A stretch of DNA of 64,000 bases from Granulicella sapmiensis (GTDB lineage: Bacteria > Acidobacteriota > Terriglobia > Terriglobales > Acidobacteriaceae). The notes beneath the pieces are model-generated. The model made no database searches. It saw only the letters and a list, made by a program, of their open reading frames with translations, and had not been told where the DNA came from. Shown one piece after another: positions 8,998-17,212 of this stretch. How positions within the stretch are numbered: position 1 is the stretch's first letter; each line of letters begins with the position of its first letter. The position numbers were made by a program, and so were the translations under genes. The stretch covers positions 47,071 to 111,070 of the forward strand of contig JAMFSR010000003.1 of NCBI GenBank assembly GCA_026225395.1, written 5' to 3'.

Positions 8998-9183
8998 TTA
9001 CCCCAAAGCGTCGCGCAACGGCTCCACGCTATGCGGCTCATCTCCCCGCGGACGCTCCACAACTGGCTCGTCAGGCGACAGCGGCTCGTCCGGCAAACCC
9101 TCGTTATCACCCTCCGGTGTAGCCAGCGTATCCGGCTCGTTATCTTCTGGAGAATCAAACGCTTCGGTAGGGAACTCAGCCAT
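8998..9183 (-). CDS. Small acidic, proline-rich protein encoded directly after scpB
   Basis: 61 residues, very rich in Glu, Asp and Pro with almost no hydrophobic core, so probably disordered. The ATG lies two bases after the scpB stop, and a strong GGAGGGG Shine-Dalgarno sits inside the last scpB codons at the correct distance. That is good evidence for coupled translation. Composition resembles the acidic tail of ScpB itself, so it could also be a piece of that tail detached by a stop codon. No family recognised. Confidence 0.5.
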   Translation of the reverse strand: MAEFPTEAFDSPEDNEPDTLATPEGDNEGLPDEPLSPDEPVVERPRGDEPHSVEPLRDALG

Positions 9184-9185
9184 CG

Positions 9186-10358
9186 CTACGCCCCTCCGGT
9201 CTTGCCGTCATGCTCCGCTTCGCTGTCCACAGAGGGATCATCACTATTCCCATCCGCCTGCGGCTCATGCTGTTCCGCCATCGGCTCAACCTCGCTCGGG
9301 TCCGCATGCTCCGTGTTGTGCCCTTCAGGCGCCGTCGAGCGATCCGACAGCATCTCTTCCACATCCTCATGCACCACGTTCGTCGGCTCAGGCGCTGCGT
9401 TCAACTCGTCCACACTCGTCGGCGTCCCACCGGCTGCGGCATCCTCTTCTGAAGTATTGTGTGGCGACATCGGAATCTCCTCCTGCACCGGCTCCGCATC
9501 AGCAAGCTCGCCGGCCATCTTCTCAAACTCTTCGATGCTCGGAAGCTCGTTGATATCTTTCAACCCGAACCGCAGCAGAAAATCCTTCGTCGTTTTGTAC
9601 AAAATCGGCCGCCCGATCACCTGCTTCCGCCCGGCCGTCGTAATCAGCTTCCGCGCCATCAGCGACCCCAGCACGCCGCCCGAATCCACCCCGCGAATCT
9701 CCGAGATCTCCGGCGCCGTCACCGGCTGCTTGTATGCCACTACCGCCAGCGTCTCCAGCGCCTGCAGGGTCAACTTCAGCGGCGGTTTCAAACTCTTCAC
9801 GAACCCGCGCACGGCATCGTGATACTCCGGCTTGGTTGCCAGCCTGTACCCACCCGCTACCTCGCGAACCTCCAACCCCCGCGCATCCCCGGCATAGTCG
9901 GAAATCAGCTCATCCAGCAGCGACCGGAAGTACTCCCGCAGCTTCCGCTCCCGTTCCCGCGCCACCTTCTTCTCATCCCCACCCGAAGCCGCAACCTCAA
10001 CCGACGCAACAGCTTCGCCCTCAACCGGTACCTCTGCAGCCTCGCTCTCAACCGCATCCACAACCATCTCCGGCTCGGACGTCGGCGCATCTGGCTCAAC
10101 CGCCACAGCTTCCAGCTCTGCCGTAGACTCACCCGGCTCCAGCACCTCGCCATTCAGCGGATCCGGATCATTCGCCTCGGCCTCGGCGACAGGCTCCTCT
10201 GACACGCCGTCTTCCTCCAGCGGAAGCGACTGCTGCTGCGCATCCAACGCATCCAGTTCGGCCTGGCCTTCTTCGCCCAGCAATCCGGTAAGTTGAGCAA
10301 GCGTGACAGGTTCTTCTGACGCGTAGATGACGGCTTCGATCTTGGCTTTAAGACTCAT
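9186..10358 (-). CDS. scpB: Segregation and condensation protein B with long acidic insert and tail
   Basis: 390 residues, about twice the usual ScpB length. The first winged helix starts MSLKAKIEAVIYASEEPVTL and resumes after an insert; the conserved second part contains LTLQALETLAVVAYKQPVT, EISEIRGVDS and GRPILYKTTKDFLLRFGL. Between the first helices and the rest there is an acidic, low-complexity insert (about residues 40-125), and about 90 acidic residues follow the last conserved segment. ScpB dimers bind the kleisin ScpA and Smc for chromosome segregation. scpA is about 25 kb away in this window and also has an acidic N-terminal extension. Downstream are a small acidic ORF, a cupin gene and rluB. 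Confidence 0.9.
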   Translation of the reverse strand: MSLKAKIEAVIYASEEPVTLAQLTGLLGEEGQAELDALDAQQQSLPLEEDGVSEEPVAEAEANDPDPLNGEVLEPGESTAELEAVAVEPDAPTSEPEMVVDAVESEAAEVPVEGEAVASVEVAASGGDEKKVARERERKLREYFRSLLDELISDYAGDARGLEVREVAGGYRLATKPEYHDAVRGFVKSLKPPLKLTLQALETLAVVAYKQPVTAPEISEIRGVDSGGVLGSLMARKLITTAGRKQVIGRPILYKTTKDFLLRFGLKDINELPSIEEFEKMAGELADAEPVQEEIPMSPHNTSEEDAAAGGTPTSVDELNAAPEPTNVVHEDVEEMLSDRSTAPEGHNTEHADPSEVEPMAEQHEPQADGNSDDPSVDSEAEHDGKTGGA

Positions 10359-10423
10359 AGTGGCAGCGTTGAGTGTATAAGACTCCCCACCGTGGATTTC
10401 TGGCTCTTATCTGCTGGAAACGC

Positions 10424-10460
10424 AAAAGAAAAGCCCCACCCGTCTCTTCGGGTGGGGCTT
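10424..10460 (-). terminator. Rho-independent terminator of the first pit gene
   Basis: On the minus strand an 11-bp perfect stem (AAGCCCCACCC / GGGTGGGGCTT, 10460-10431) closes an 8-nt loop and is followed by TTCTTTTG. It lies 17 bp past the stop of the phosphate transporter gene. Confidence 0.9.
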
Positions 10461-10477
10461 CACGGGGCCTTCTGCGC

Positions 10478-12112
10478 CTACCCCGCGATCTTATTGAACA
10501 GAAAGAACAGCAACCCCGAAAGCACCGCCGCCGCCGGCAGCGTGAACACCCACGCGAGCGCGATATTCCGAACCGTGCTCATCTGCAACCCGCTCCCGTT
10601 CGTCGCCATGGTCCCGGCTACGCCCGAACTCAGCACATGCGTTGTGCTTACCGGCAGCCCAAACCCATCCGCCAGCCCGATCGTCACCATCGCCGTAATC
10701 TCAGCCGAAGCTCCCTGCGCATACGTCAGGTGCGTCTTGCCGATCTTCTCGCCCACGGTGATGACGATCCGCTTCCAGCCCACCATCGTTCCCAGTCCGA
10801 GCGCCAGCGCTACCGCTACCTTCACCCACGACGGAATGTACTTCGTCGACTTGTCCAGGAACTTCCTGTAGTTAGCGAACACAGCCGTGTCATCCGCATT
10901 GAACTTCGGCGCACCCACCGCCTTCGGCAGCAGAGCGAACGCCGACGATGTCAGGTACATCTGGTTCCTCACGTTCGCCTGCATCTCCGCCGGCACGTTT
11001 CCCAGCGACCCATAGCTCACCGCCTCGTTGCGAATGTCGGTCACCATCTCGCCCAGCGCCGTCAGCACCTGCGGCTCATAATGCTTGGTCGCAATAAACT
11101 GTTCCAGCTCCGGCTGCGACTCACCCAGAACCACATTCGGATCCTCATAGTTATGCAGCGCACCGGCCACCTGCGTCGAAACCGCCGCAAACGTCGTCAC
11201 CGACCCCTTATCCACCGTGTGGTTCAGCGCATACGCCGTCGGCACCGTGCCCACGAGGATCAGCATGATCAGTCCCATGCCCTTCTGTCCATCGTTCGAT
11301 CCATGAAAGTAGCTCACACCGCCACAGGTCAGGATCAGCAGGCAGCGGATATAGAACGGAGGAGGCGCCGTACCTTCCGGCGCTTCATACAGCCGCTTGT
11401 CCTTGGCCAGCAGCTTGAACAGTAGGAACAACAACCCGGCTAGCAGAAAACCAACCACCGGCGAAACCAGCAGTGCCGTGAACACCTTCTTCACCTGCTC
11501 CATGTCCACGCCACTCACACCGGACCGTCCCCGTATTAGCTGGTTCGCAATGCCCACCCCGATCACCGACCCGATCATCGTATGCGAGCTCGAAGCCGGC
11601 AATCCCTTCCACCACGTCGCCAGGTTCCACAGGATCGCCGCAATCAGCAGCGCGAACACCATCGCAAATCCTGACCCCGAACTCACCTTCAAAATCAGCT
11701 CCACTGGCAGCAGGTTAACAATCGAGTAAGCCACCGCGCCCGAGCTCAGCAGCACACCCACAAAGTTCATCGCGCCCGAGTACACCACCGCCACATGCGG
11801 CGCCAGCGAGTTCGTATAGATCACCGTCGCCACGGCATTGGCCGTGTCATGGAACCCGTTCACAAACTCAAATCCCAGCGCAATCAGCAGCGCCACACCC
11901 AGTAGCACGTACGGAAATACCGAAGCCGAATGCACAATCGAAAGGTCGGCGGCCAGTTTGCTGCCAATGTAGATCAGCCCACCCACCAGCATGACCCCAA
12001 ACACCGCCGCACCCCAAATCCCGGCCGAGCTTTGAGAGAAGCGGTCGGCAGCCTTTGCGTCCGAACTTTGTGCGTGAAGAACAGGAGGAGGAGTAGCAGC
12101 GGAAGAAGCCAT
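10478..12112 (-). CDS. pit: Inorganic phosphate transporter, PiT family (copy 1)
   Basis: 544 residues, polytopic. Both PiT signatures are present: GFEFVNGFHDTANAVATVIY in the N-terminal half and the inverted copy around PVSTTHVLSSGVAGTM near residue 490. A long hydrophilic loop (about 270-430) separates the two halves. These low-affinity symporters bring phosphate, often as a metal-phosphate complex, into the cytoplasm. A close paralogue of the same architecture lies at 23423-25090. Upstream, about 70-87 bp before the start, two 7-bp direct repeats spaced by 11 bp look like a Pho box, which would make it phosphate-regulated. A strong terminator follows. I do not see a PhoU-like partner next to it. 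Confidence 0.92.
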   Translation of the reverse strand: MASSAATPPPVLHAQSSDAKAADRFSQSSAGIWGAAVFGVMLVGGLIYIGSKLAADLSIVHSASVFPYVLLGVALLIALGFEFVNGFHDTANAVATVIYTNSLAPHVAVVYSGAMNFVGVLLSSGAVAYSIVNLLPVELILKVSSGSGFAMVFALLIAAILWNLATWWKGLPASSSHTMIGSVIGVGIANQLIRGRSGVSGVDMEQVKKVFTALLVSPVVGFLLAGLLFLLFKLLAKDKRLYEAPEGTAPPPFYIRCLLILTCGGVSYFHGSNDGQKGMGLIMLILVGTVPTAYALNHTVDKGSVTTFAAVSTQVAGALHNYEDPNVVLGESQPELEQFIATKHYEPQVLTALGEMVTDIRNEAVSYGSLGNVPAEMQANVRNQMYLTSSAFALLPKAVGAPKFNADDTAVFANYRKFLDKSTKYIPSWVKVAVALALGLGTMVGWKRIVITVGEKIGKTHLTYAQGASAEITAMVTIGLADGFGLPVSTTHVLSSGVAGTMATNGSGLQMSTVRNIALAWVFTLPAAAVLSGLLFFLFNKIAG

Positions 12113-12181
12113 CGTTTGGGTTCACCTTACAGAGCTGGTTTGATTTGCCAGCCCAGCCTAGAACCCCACGCCAAACCTTAA

Positions 12182-12199
12182 TGTGAACGGCATGTGAAC
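12182..12199 (-). promoter_or_regulatory. Pho-box-like direct repeat upstream of pit copy 1
   Basis: On the minus strand GTTCACA-TGCC-GTTCACA, two identical 7-mers with 11-bp periodicity, 70-87 bp upstream of the pit ATG. PhoB/PhoP response regulators bind direct repeats with this spacing, and the GTTCAC half-site is like the actinobacterial PHO box. The same arrangement occurs before the second pit gene. Confidence 0.6.
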
Positions 12200-12252
12200 A
12201 TCCGAAGAAATCCCCACACTATGCACTCACCTAACATGGCGCCAACCACGCC

Positions 12253-13137
12253 CTACCGCAACCCCCGCAGACTCTCCACCGAAGGCACAAAGTAATACGA
12301 CCCCGTCAGGGGCTCCGTATACCGTGTCAACGCATCGCGCTTCCCGTTCACCAACCCCGCCATGCTATCGAGCATCTTCGAAAGCCGCTTCTGCTCCGCG
12401 CTAAATCCCACAAACACAGTCCCATGATCGTCGACGTTTCCATAGGGCATATTCCGTCGGAAGATGTTCCCAAACTCGTCCTGGTCCGTGCGCGCCACAT
12501 GCGAGTCCTCGGGCTTATCCTCCAACTCCACGCTGTCCGCCTTCGTCCTTCCCATGATCAACTCCTGCTTCTCCACCGGCAGCGCTTCCCACTCCGCCGT
12601 CCTGTGCTTCCATTTCTGCAGTAGCAGCACGGACCCCGCAGCTCCCGGCCCACCCTCCGGCACCAGCGCATCTGTGGGAGCATCCAGCAGCGTCGGATTC
12701 TCCGACCCATCCACGAACCCCGTCAAATCTCGGTCATGCCGGTAAGGCCAGCTCGAAGTCTCTTCCCCCAGCTTTGCCGTCGCCGCCAGGTCATGCAGCA
12801 CGGACCGCGCCATATCGAACACCACGTCATACGCACTGCCTGACATCCACACCAGCGCATCATGCTGCGTGGCCGGCATCACAAATCCCTCCACACCCTC
12901 AATGCTCTTGTTGAATCCCTCCACGCCTACCGGCATATCTCCCGGAACAATCTCCCCCCACAGCTCCGGCCGAAACCCGATCACAAAGTTCACGCCGCCC
13001 GTCGTAGTCCGCGGCTCACGGATCGCGGAGATGGCCGAAGCAAACTCCTTGCATTTACTTGCATCCAGCAGATCAAACTCCAGATACACATGCGACGAAG
13101 TTCCAAGAGCAAAAATTCCAGCCTGAGGCGTATACAT
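12253..13137 (-). CDS. Dyp-type heme peroxidase
   Basis: 294 residues, the size of bacterial class B/P Dyp peroxidases. The GxxDG signature is GFVDG (140-144) with the distal Asp143; the proximal heme ligand is His213 in DSHVAR, and a distal Arg is in FRRNMPYG (about 227). These enzymes oxidise bulky aromatic substrates with hydrogen peroxide, and some are cargo of encapsulins. I see no encapsulin gene next to it and no obvious signal peptide or encapsulin-targeting tail. The C-terminus ends SYYFVPSVESLRGLR. It is divergent from the MarR-peptidase gene. A TATAAT stands six bases before the ATG, so the transcript may be leaderless. Confidence 0.9.
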   Translation of the reverse strand: MYTPQAGIFALGTSSHVYLEFDLLDASKCKEFASAISAIREPRTTTGGVNFVIGFRPELWGEIVPGDMPVGVEGFNKSIEGVEGFVMPATQHDALVWMSGSAYDVVFDMARSVLHDLAATAKLGEETSSWPYRHDRDLTGFVDGSENPTLLDAPTDALVPEGGPGAAGSVLLLQKWKHRTAEWEALPVEKQELIMGRTKADSVELEDKPEDSHVARTDQDEFGNIFRRNMPYGNVDDHGTVFVGFSAEQKRLSKMLDSMAGLVNGKRDALTRYTEPLTGSYYFVPSVESLRGLR

Positions 13138-13143
13138 GCGGAA

Positions 13144-13149
13144 ATTATA
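13144..13149 (-). promoter_or_regulatory. Possible -10 box giving a leaderless Dyp peroxidase mRNA
   Basis: A perfect TATAAT on the minus strand is followed by six bases and then the ATG at 13137, so transcription would begin at about the start codon. No Shine-Dalgarno is visible between them. A weak TTGCGT lies about 19 bp upstream. Confidence 0.4.
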
Positions 13150-13268
13150 TCGAGCGCTGCCTTAGCCAACGCAACTGGCTTGAGCGCTCTGCCACATTCC
13201 CATAGGACACCTCTTATTACCGCTGCAGCGGTTCAGTCAGCCAATTATGTGATCCAAAGATTCACATC

Positions 13269-13282
13269 TAACAGTGCTGTTA
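13269..13282. promoter_or_regulatory. Palindromic operator before the MarR-peptidase gene
   Basis: TAACAG-TG-CTGTTA, a 6-bp inverted repeat ending 12 bp before the preferred ATG at 13295. A second weaker dyad, ATGTGA...TCACAT, lies at 13247-13267. MarR-type regulators bind such dyads at their own promoters, so this is a candidate autoregulatory operator also placed to affect the divergent Dyp peroxidase gene. Confidence 0.5.
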
Positions 13283-13294
13283 TATTTACAGTGT

Positions 13295-15079
13295 ATGCCT
13301 TCGAATCGCACTCTCGGAACATTGCTTCGTCATCTCATTGAGCACCTCGACGACGCTGTCGAACATCGTTATCGTGCGGCCGGATTCGGCTACAAACCGC
13401 GGTACACGCCTGTCGTTCGCGCGCTTCTGGATCTGCATGAGGCGTCGCTGCGTCAGATTGCGCACCACGCTCAAATCACTCACTCCGCTGTAAGCCAAAC
13501 CATCGCCCAGATGGGAGACTCCGGCCTTGTGGAGACGGTGCAGGGTACCGACGCACGCCAACATGTTGTGCGTCTGACCTCGAAGGCTAATCGCATGGTG
13601 CCTGAGCTGCGCAGCATCTGGCTTGCGACCAACACCGCTGCCGATCGGCTCGATACGGAGCTCCCATACTCCCTGTCCTCGCTCCTTGCCGACACGATTT
13701 CCACGTTGGAGAAGCGCTCTTTTGAAGAGCGCATCCGCAGTGAACAAGAGCAGCTTCAAAACCCCGAGGAAATCCACGTGAAGCATTCAAAACACCCCTC
13801 CCGCAAACGGCTCTCCGCAAAGCCCGCGATCCGAAGCATTCTTCTCACGCTTACCGCTTATGCGGCGATTCATGCTGCGTGTCTGGGACAGAACACCAGT
13901 CCCACGCCTATGCTCGATGCGGCTACCCGCCGTGCCGTGGTTCAGCAGATGGAGGCTGATATCAACAGCACCTATGTCTTTCGGGAGATGCGTCCCGCTC
14001 TTGTCTCGATGTTGGAGCAGGCATTCAAGGCAGGCCGTTATGACGTCAGCGATCCGAATATCTTTGCGGAAAAGGTAACAGAGGATCTGGAGGCGGCAAG
14101 CCATGATGGGCATCTGTATCTCAATAGCGATCCCGAGCAGTACGCAGCCACCATTGCTCCGCCTCGCAGTGATGTCGGCCTGGACGCCTATCGCAGGCGG
14201 CTTGCTATCCGGACGCACAGCGGCTTGACGAAGCTCGAGATTCTGCCCGGGAATCTCCGCTACCTTCAGGTCGAAGCATTCCATTGGACACCCGTACTCA
14301 CGCCCGCAGCGTACGATGACGCGTTGAAATTTTTAAGCGATGGCGACGCGCTCATCCTGGACCTTCGGGAAAATGGCGGTGGCAACAGCGATGCTGTGGA
14401 CTATCTGGCCAGGTTGCTCCGTCCCCTGGCAAAGCGCAAGCCTCTCTACATCCTCGTCGATGCCCATGTCGCTTCCGCGGCAGAGGCCATTTCGTATGGA
14501 TTCCAACAGGAAAAGCTGGCGACCATCGTAGGCGGCACCACCTATGGGGCGGCAAACAACAACAAGAAGCTTCCCATCGCCCCACAATTCATCTTGAGCG
14601 TGTCGTACAACAGGCCCGTCAATCCCATCAGCGGGACGAACTGGGAAGGTGTAGGCGTCGTTCCAGACCTCAAGGTGCCGTCCACGCAAGCGCTTGCCGC
14701 CGCGGAACTCGACGCATATCGTCGCTTACGTTCAACTCCCGGCCTCGCCGCTGAGCGAGCGGCGGAGTACACATGGGCAGCCGTAGCTACTGACGCGCAG
14801 TTGCATCCGGTTGTCATCGCAGCAACTCATCTGCAAACACTCGCGGGAGACTATGGCACGATCTCTGTCCGTTACGCGGACGGCGCATTGCGGTTAAATC
14901 GCTCGGATCGCCCTAAGTGGCAGAAGAACCTCCTTCTCGCGCCATTAAGTGCGGATGACACCTTCCAGGTCGAGGGTTCCGAGGATCTTCGTCTACGGTT
15001 CACAAAGAGTGGTCTCGATTTGCTTCATGGCAGCGAAGACGAACGCGAACCCTTCACGCGCTCAACGGTTCAACGTTAG
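13295..15079 (+). CDS. MarR-like winged helix fused to a membrane-anchored/secreted S41 peptidase
   Basis: 594 residues from ATG 13295 (an in-frame ATG at 13274 overlaps the palindrome). Residues 1-155 form a MarR-type winged-helix: RQIAHHAQITHSAVSQTIAQ is the recognition helix region and VVRLTSKANRM the wing. After a hydrophilic linker, a basic then hydrophobic segment (about 165-205, ending near CLGQNTSP) looks like a signal peptide. The rest is an S41 (IRBP/Ctp-like) domain with an IRBP-type N-terminal helical part and the active-site region LILDLRENGGG, then VDAHVASAAEAISYGF with the nucleophile Ser, and IVGGTTYGAANN. A GTG at 13778 with GAGGAA eight bases upstream stands exactly before the signal peptide, so a separate secreted peptidase could be made from the same frame. 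Confidence 0.75.
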   Translation: MPSNRTLGTLLRHLIEHLDDAVEHRYRAAGFGYKPRYTPVVRALLDLHEASLRQIAHHAQITHSAVSQTIAQMGDSGLVETVQGTDARQHVVRLTSKANRMVPELRSIWLATNTAADRLDTELPYSLSSLLADTISTLEKRSFEERIRSEQEQLQNPEEIHVKHSKHPSRKRLSAKPAIRSILLTLTAYAAIHAACLGQNTSPTPMLDAATRRAVVQQMEADINSTYVFREMRPALVSMLEQAFKAGRYDVSDPNIFAEKVTEDLEAASHDGHLYLNSDPEQYAATIAPPRSDVGLDAYRRRLAIRTHSGLTKLEILPGNLRYLQVEAFHWTPVLTPAAYDDALKFLSDGDALILDLRENGGGNSDAVDYLARLLRPLAKRKPLYILVDAHVASAAEAISYGFQQEKLATIVGGTTYGAANNNKKLPIAPQFILSVSYNRPVNPISGTNWEGVGVVPDLKVPSTQALAAAELDAYRRLRSTPGLAAERAAEYTWAAVATDAQLHPVVIAATHLQTLAGDYGTISVRYADGALRLNRSDRPKWQKNLLLAPLSADDTFQVEGSEDLRLRFTKSGLDLLHGSEDEREPFTRSTVQR

Positions 15080-15224
15080 TAGAAATCCTGAAAAGAAGAT
15101 TTCTCCCCAGCCGGGTATCCATGTTCCTCGCCTTCGTCCTTGACCCCTAAAGCGTCGCAGGGAAGGATCTCCGTATTTCCCGGCGGTCATGCAACCGTCA
15201 TCTTCACTAGGTATCATCGCTTCC

Positions 15225-16247
15225 ATGCGATCCTCGACGCTCCCCATGCTCTTCGCTTCCTGCGCGGCCATCCTTCTCGCCGGCCCCTCGCTCCTCGCGC
15301 AGTCCGACGGTCCCTACAAGATCACCCACACCAGCGTCCTCGGCGGCGAAGGCGGCTGGGACTACGTCGTCCCCGACCCCACCACGCACCGCATCTTTAT
15401 CGCCCGCGGCACGCACCTCATGGTCGTCGATGAAGACTCCGGCAAGCTCATCGGCCAGGTCGACGACATCCACGGCGCCCACGGCACCGCCATCGCCCCC
15501 AACTACGGTTTCGCCTCTTCCGCGCAGGACAAGACCGTCGCCATGTTCGACCTCAAGACCCTCAAGGTCATCAGCCGCTCCCCGGCCCAGGAAGACACCG
15601 ACGCCGCCCTCTACGACGCCCCTTCCAACCGCGTCTTCACCATGAACGGCGACGCCGCATCCGCCACCGTCGTTGACGCGGCCACCGGAAAGACCATCAC
15701 CAACATCCCCCTCGGCGGCAAGCCCGAGTACGCCGTCTCCGCCGGCGACGGCAAAGTCTACGCCGACATCGCCGACAAGGACGAAATCGTCGAAGTCGAC
15801 GCCCGCAAAGCTACCGTCCTCCGCCGCTGGCCCACCGCCCCCTGCAAGCAGCCCACGTCGCTCACCATCGACTCCGCCCACCACCGCCTTTTCACCGGCT
15901 GCCGCAGCGGCGTCCTCGCCGTTTCCGACACTACTACCGGCAAGGTCATCACTACCGTCCCCATCGGCAAAGGCGTCGACGCCTCCGGCTTCGATCCCTC
16001 CACCGGCGACATCTTCTCCTCCTGCGGCGACGGCACACTGACCATCATCCACGAGGACACCCCCGACCAGTACCACGTCCTCCAGACCCTCGCCACGCCG
16101 ATCGGCTCCCGCAACCTCGGCGTCGATCCCTCAACCCACAAAATCTTCGTAGTCGCCGCCGACTTCGGCCCCATCCCTGCCGGTGGACGCAGAGGTCCCG
16201 TCCTCCCCGGCTCTTTCAAACTCCTCACCATCGAACGCCAGCCCTGA
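15225..16247 (+). CDS. Exported YncE-like beta-propeller protein
   Basis: 340 residues from ATG 15225; an earlier in-frame ATG (15189) would precede the signal peptide by 12 residues. The signal peptide (about 1-27, ending LLAQS) is followed by repeated blades with the YVTN/YncE pattern, for example VVDEDSGKLIGQVDDIHG, MFDLKTLKVISRSP, VVDAATGKTITNIPLGG and VSDTTTGKVITTVPIGKG. Such seven-bladed propellers act outside the cytoplasm in binding or scaffolding; no catalytic residues can be assigned. Very strong C-ending codon bias compared with its neighbours suggests high expression. Confidence 0.85.
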   Translation: MRSSTLPMLFASCAAILLAGPSLLAQSDGPYKITHTSVLGGEGGWDYVVPDPTTHRIFIARGTHLMVVDEDSGKLIGQVDDIHGAHGTAIAPNYGFASSAQDKTVAMFDLKTLKVISRSPAQEDTDAALYDAPSNRVFTMNGDAASATVVDAATGKTITNIPLGGKPEYAVSAGDGKVYADIADKDEIVEVDARKATVLRRWPTAPCKQPTSLTIDSAHHRLFTGCRSGVLAVSDTTTGKVITTVPIGKGVDASGFDPSTGDIFSSCGDGTLTIIHEDTPDQYHVLQTLATPIGSRNLGVDPSTHKIFVVAADFGPIPAGGRRGPVLPGSFKLLTIERQP

Positions 16248-16261
16248 CCCTGCTCGTCGTC

Positions 16262-17212
16262 TCAGGAAGCCTTGTTTGGCAGCACAATCGGCAGACCCGC
16301 CGCGCTCCACGCGTGAAATCCACCCACAACGTCGGTAGCGCGCCACAGCCCGAGATCCTGCAGACACGCCGCCGCGAGGCTTGAGGTGTAACCTTCCGAG
16401 CAAAACACGACCACCTGCACATCGTGATCGGTCGCGACCGGCAGCCGCGCGCTGGATGTAGGATCGAACCGCCACTCCAGCACGTTCCGCTCCACAACCA
16501 ACGCGCCCGCTATGCTGCCCTCGACCGCGCGCTGGCCTTCGGGGCGAATATCCACGAGGACCGCTCCCGTCTCCGTCACCGCTTCATAAGCCTCAACCGG
16601 CGACAGTCGCCGCAGCCGCGCACGCGCTGCCGCAAGCATCTGCTCAATGCCCACGGCACCGGCCGGCTTTTCGGGTTTCTGCCCTTCCGCGTTCCTCTCC
16701 TGACCAAGCGCCTCAACCCGCTCCGACGCATGTTCGCGCGGAACCAGTTGGCCCCCATCCAGTTCGTACTCGTTCATCTCGTTGAGCGGCGGCGAGTAAG
16801 CATGAATGCTCACAGCCGGCGCAACCGAGGCATTACGCACATCATGCGCGTAATCGAGACCGAAGGCCCGCGTCTCGCCCGGACGTATTGCAAGGGGCTG
16901 CTCTTCAGGACGATGCTCCTCAAGCACACCGGTCGCTACAACGAAGGCTCCCGAGCTCTCGCCGTGGTCGTGGAAGCCGGTGGACTGTCCGGGCATCCAG
17001 CTGATCACCCAGATGTCATACTCCGAATCTTGATACAGCCGCTCATACCAGCGATCTGCGGTGCGCAGCCGCACCCGGTCCATCCATCCATCCGCCGCCG
17101 CGAACGTGGAAACGATGGCCGCCAACTCCGCAGGCGTCTTCGAAACCCCGCCGGAAGATATCAAGGTGCTGCTCACCTCACGCACAATCTGTTCTTCTGT
17201 TGCCAATTGCAT
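16262..17212 (-). CDS. Cysteine-dioxygenase-like cupin fused to a rhodanese domain
   Basis: 316 residues from ATG 17212, chosen because GGAGAG lies five bases upstream; the frame is open to 17260. Residues 1-160 are a thiol-dioxygenase cupin with the iron ligands His81 and His83 (GFHDHGES) and His123 (YAHDVRN), then SIHAYSPPLNEM. Residues 185-316 form a rhodanese domain with DIRPEGQR (221-228) and the catalytic Cys271 (VVVFCSEGYTS). The pair would oxidise a thiol such as cysteine and transfer or handle sulfane sulfur in the cytoplasm. Fusions of thiol or persulfide dioxygenases to rhodanese are known from other bacteria. The true substrate cannot be read from the sequence. Confidence 0.85.
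   Translation of the reverse strand: MQLATEEQIVREVSSTLISSGGVSKTPAELAAIVSTFAAADGWMDRVRLRTADRWYERLYQDSEYDIWVISWMPGQSTGFHDHGESSGAFVVATGVLEEHRPEEQPLAIRPGETRAFGLDYAHDVRNASVAPAVSIHAYSPPLNEMNEYELDGGQLVPREHASERVEALGQERNAEGQKPEKPAGAVGIEQMLAAARARLRRLSPVEAYEAVTETGAVLVDIRPEGQRAVEGSIAGALVVERNVLEWRFDPTSSARLPVATDHDVQVVVFCSEGYTSSLAAACLQDLGLWRATDVVGGFHAWSAAGLPIVLPNKAS

Noticed and set aside
15207..16076. Antisense ORF (289 codons) over the YncE-like gene
   Set aside because: Val/Gly/Asp repetitive product without domain pattern; the plus strand has a signal peptide and clear propeller repeats.
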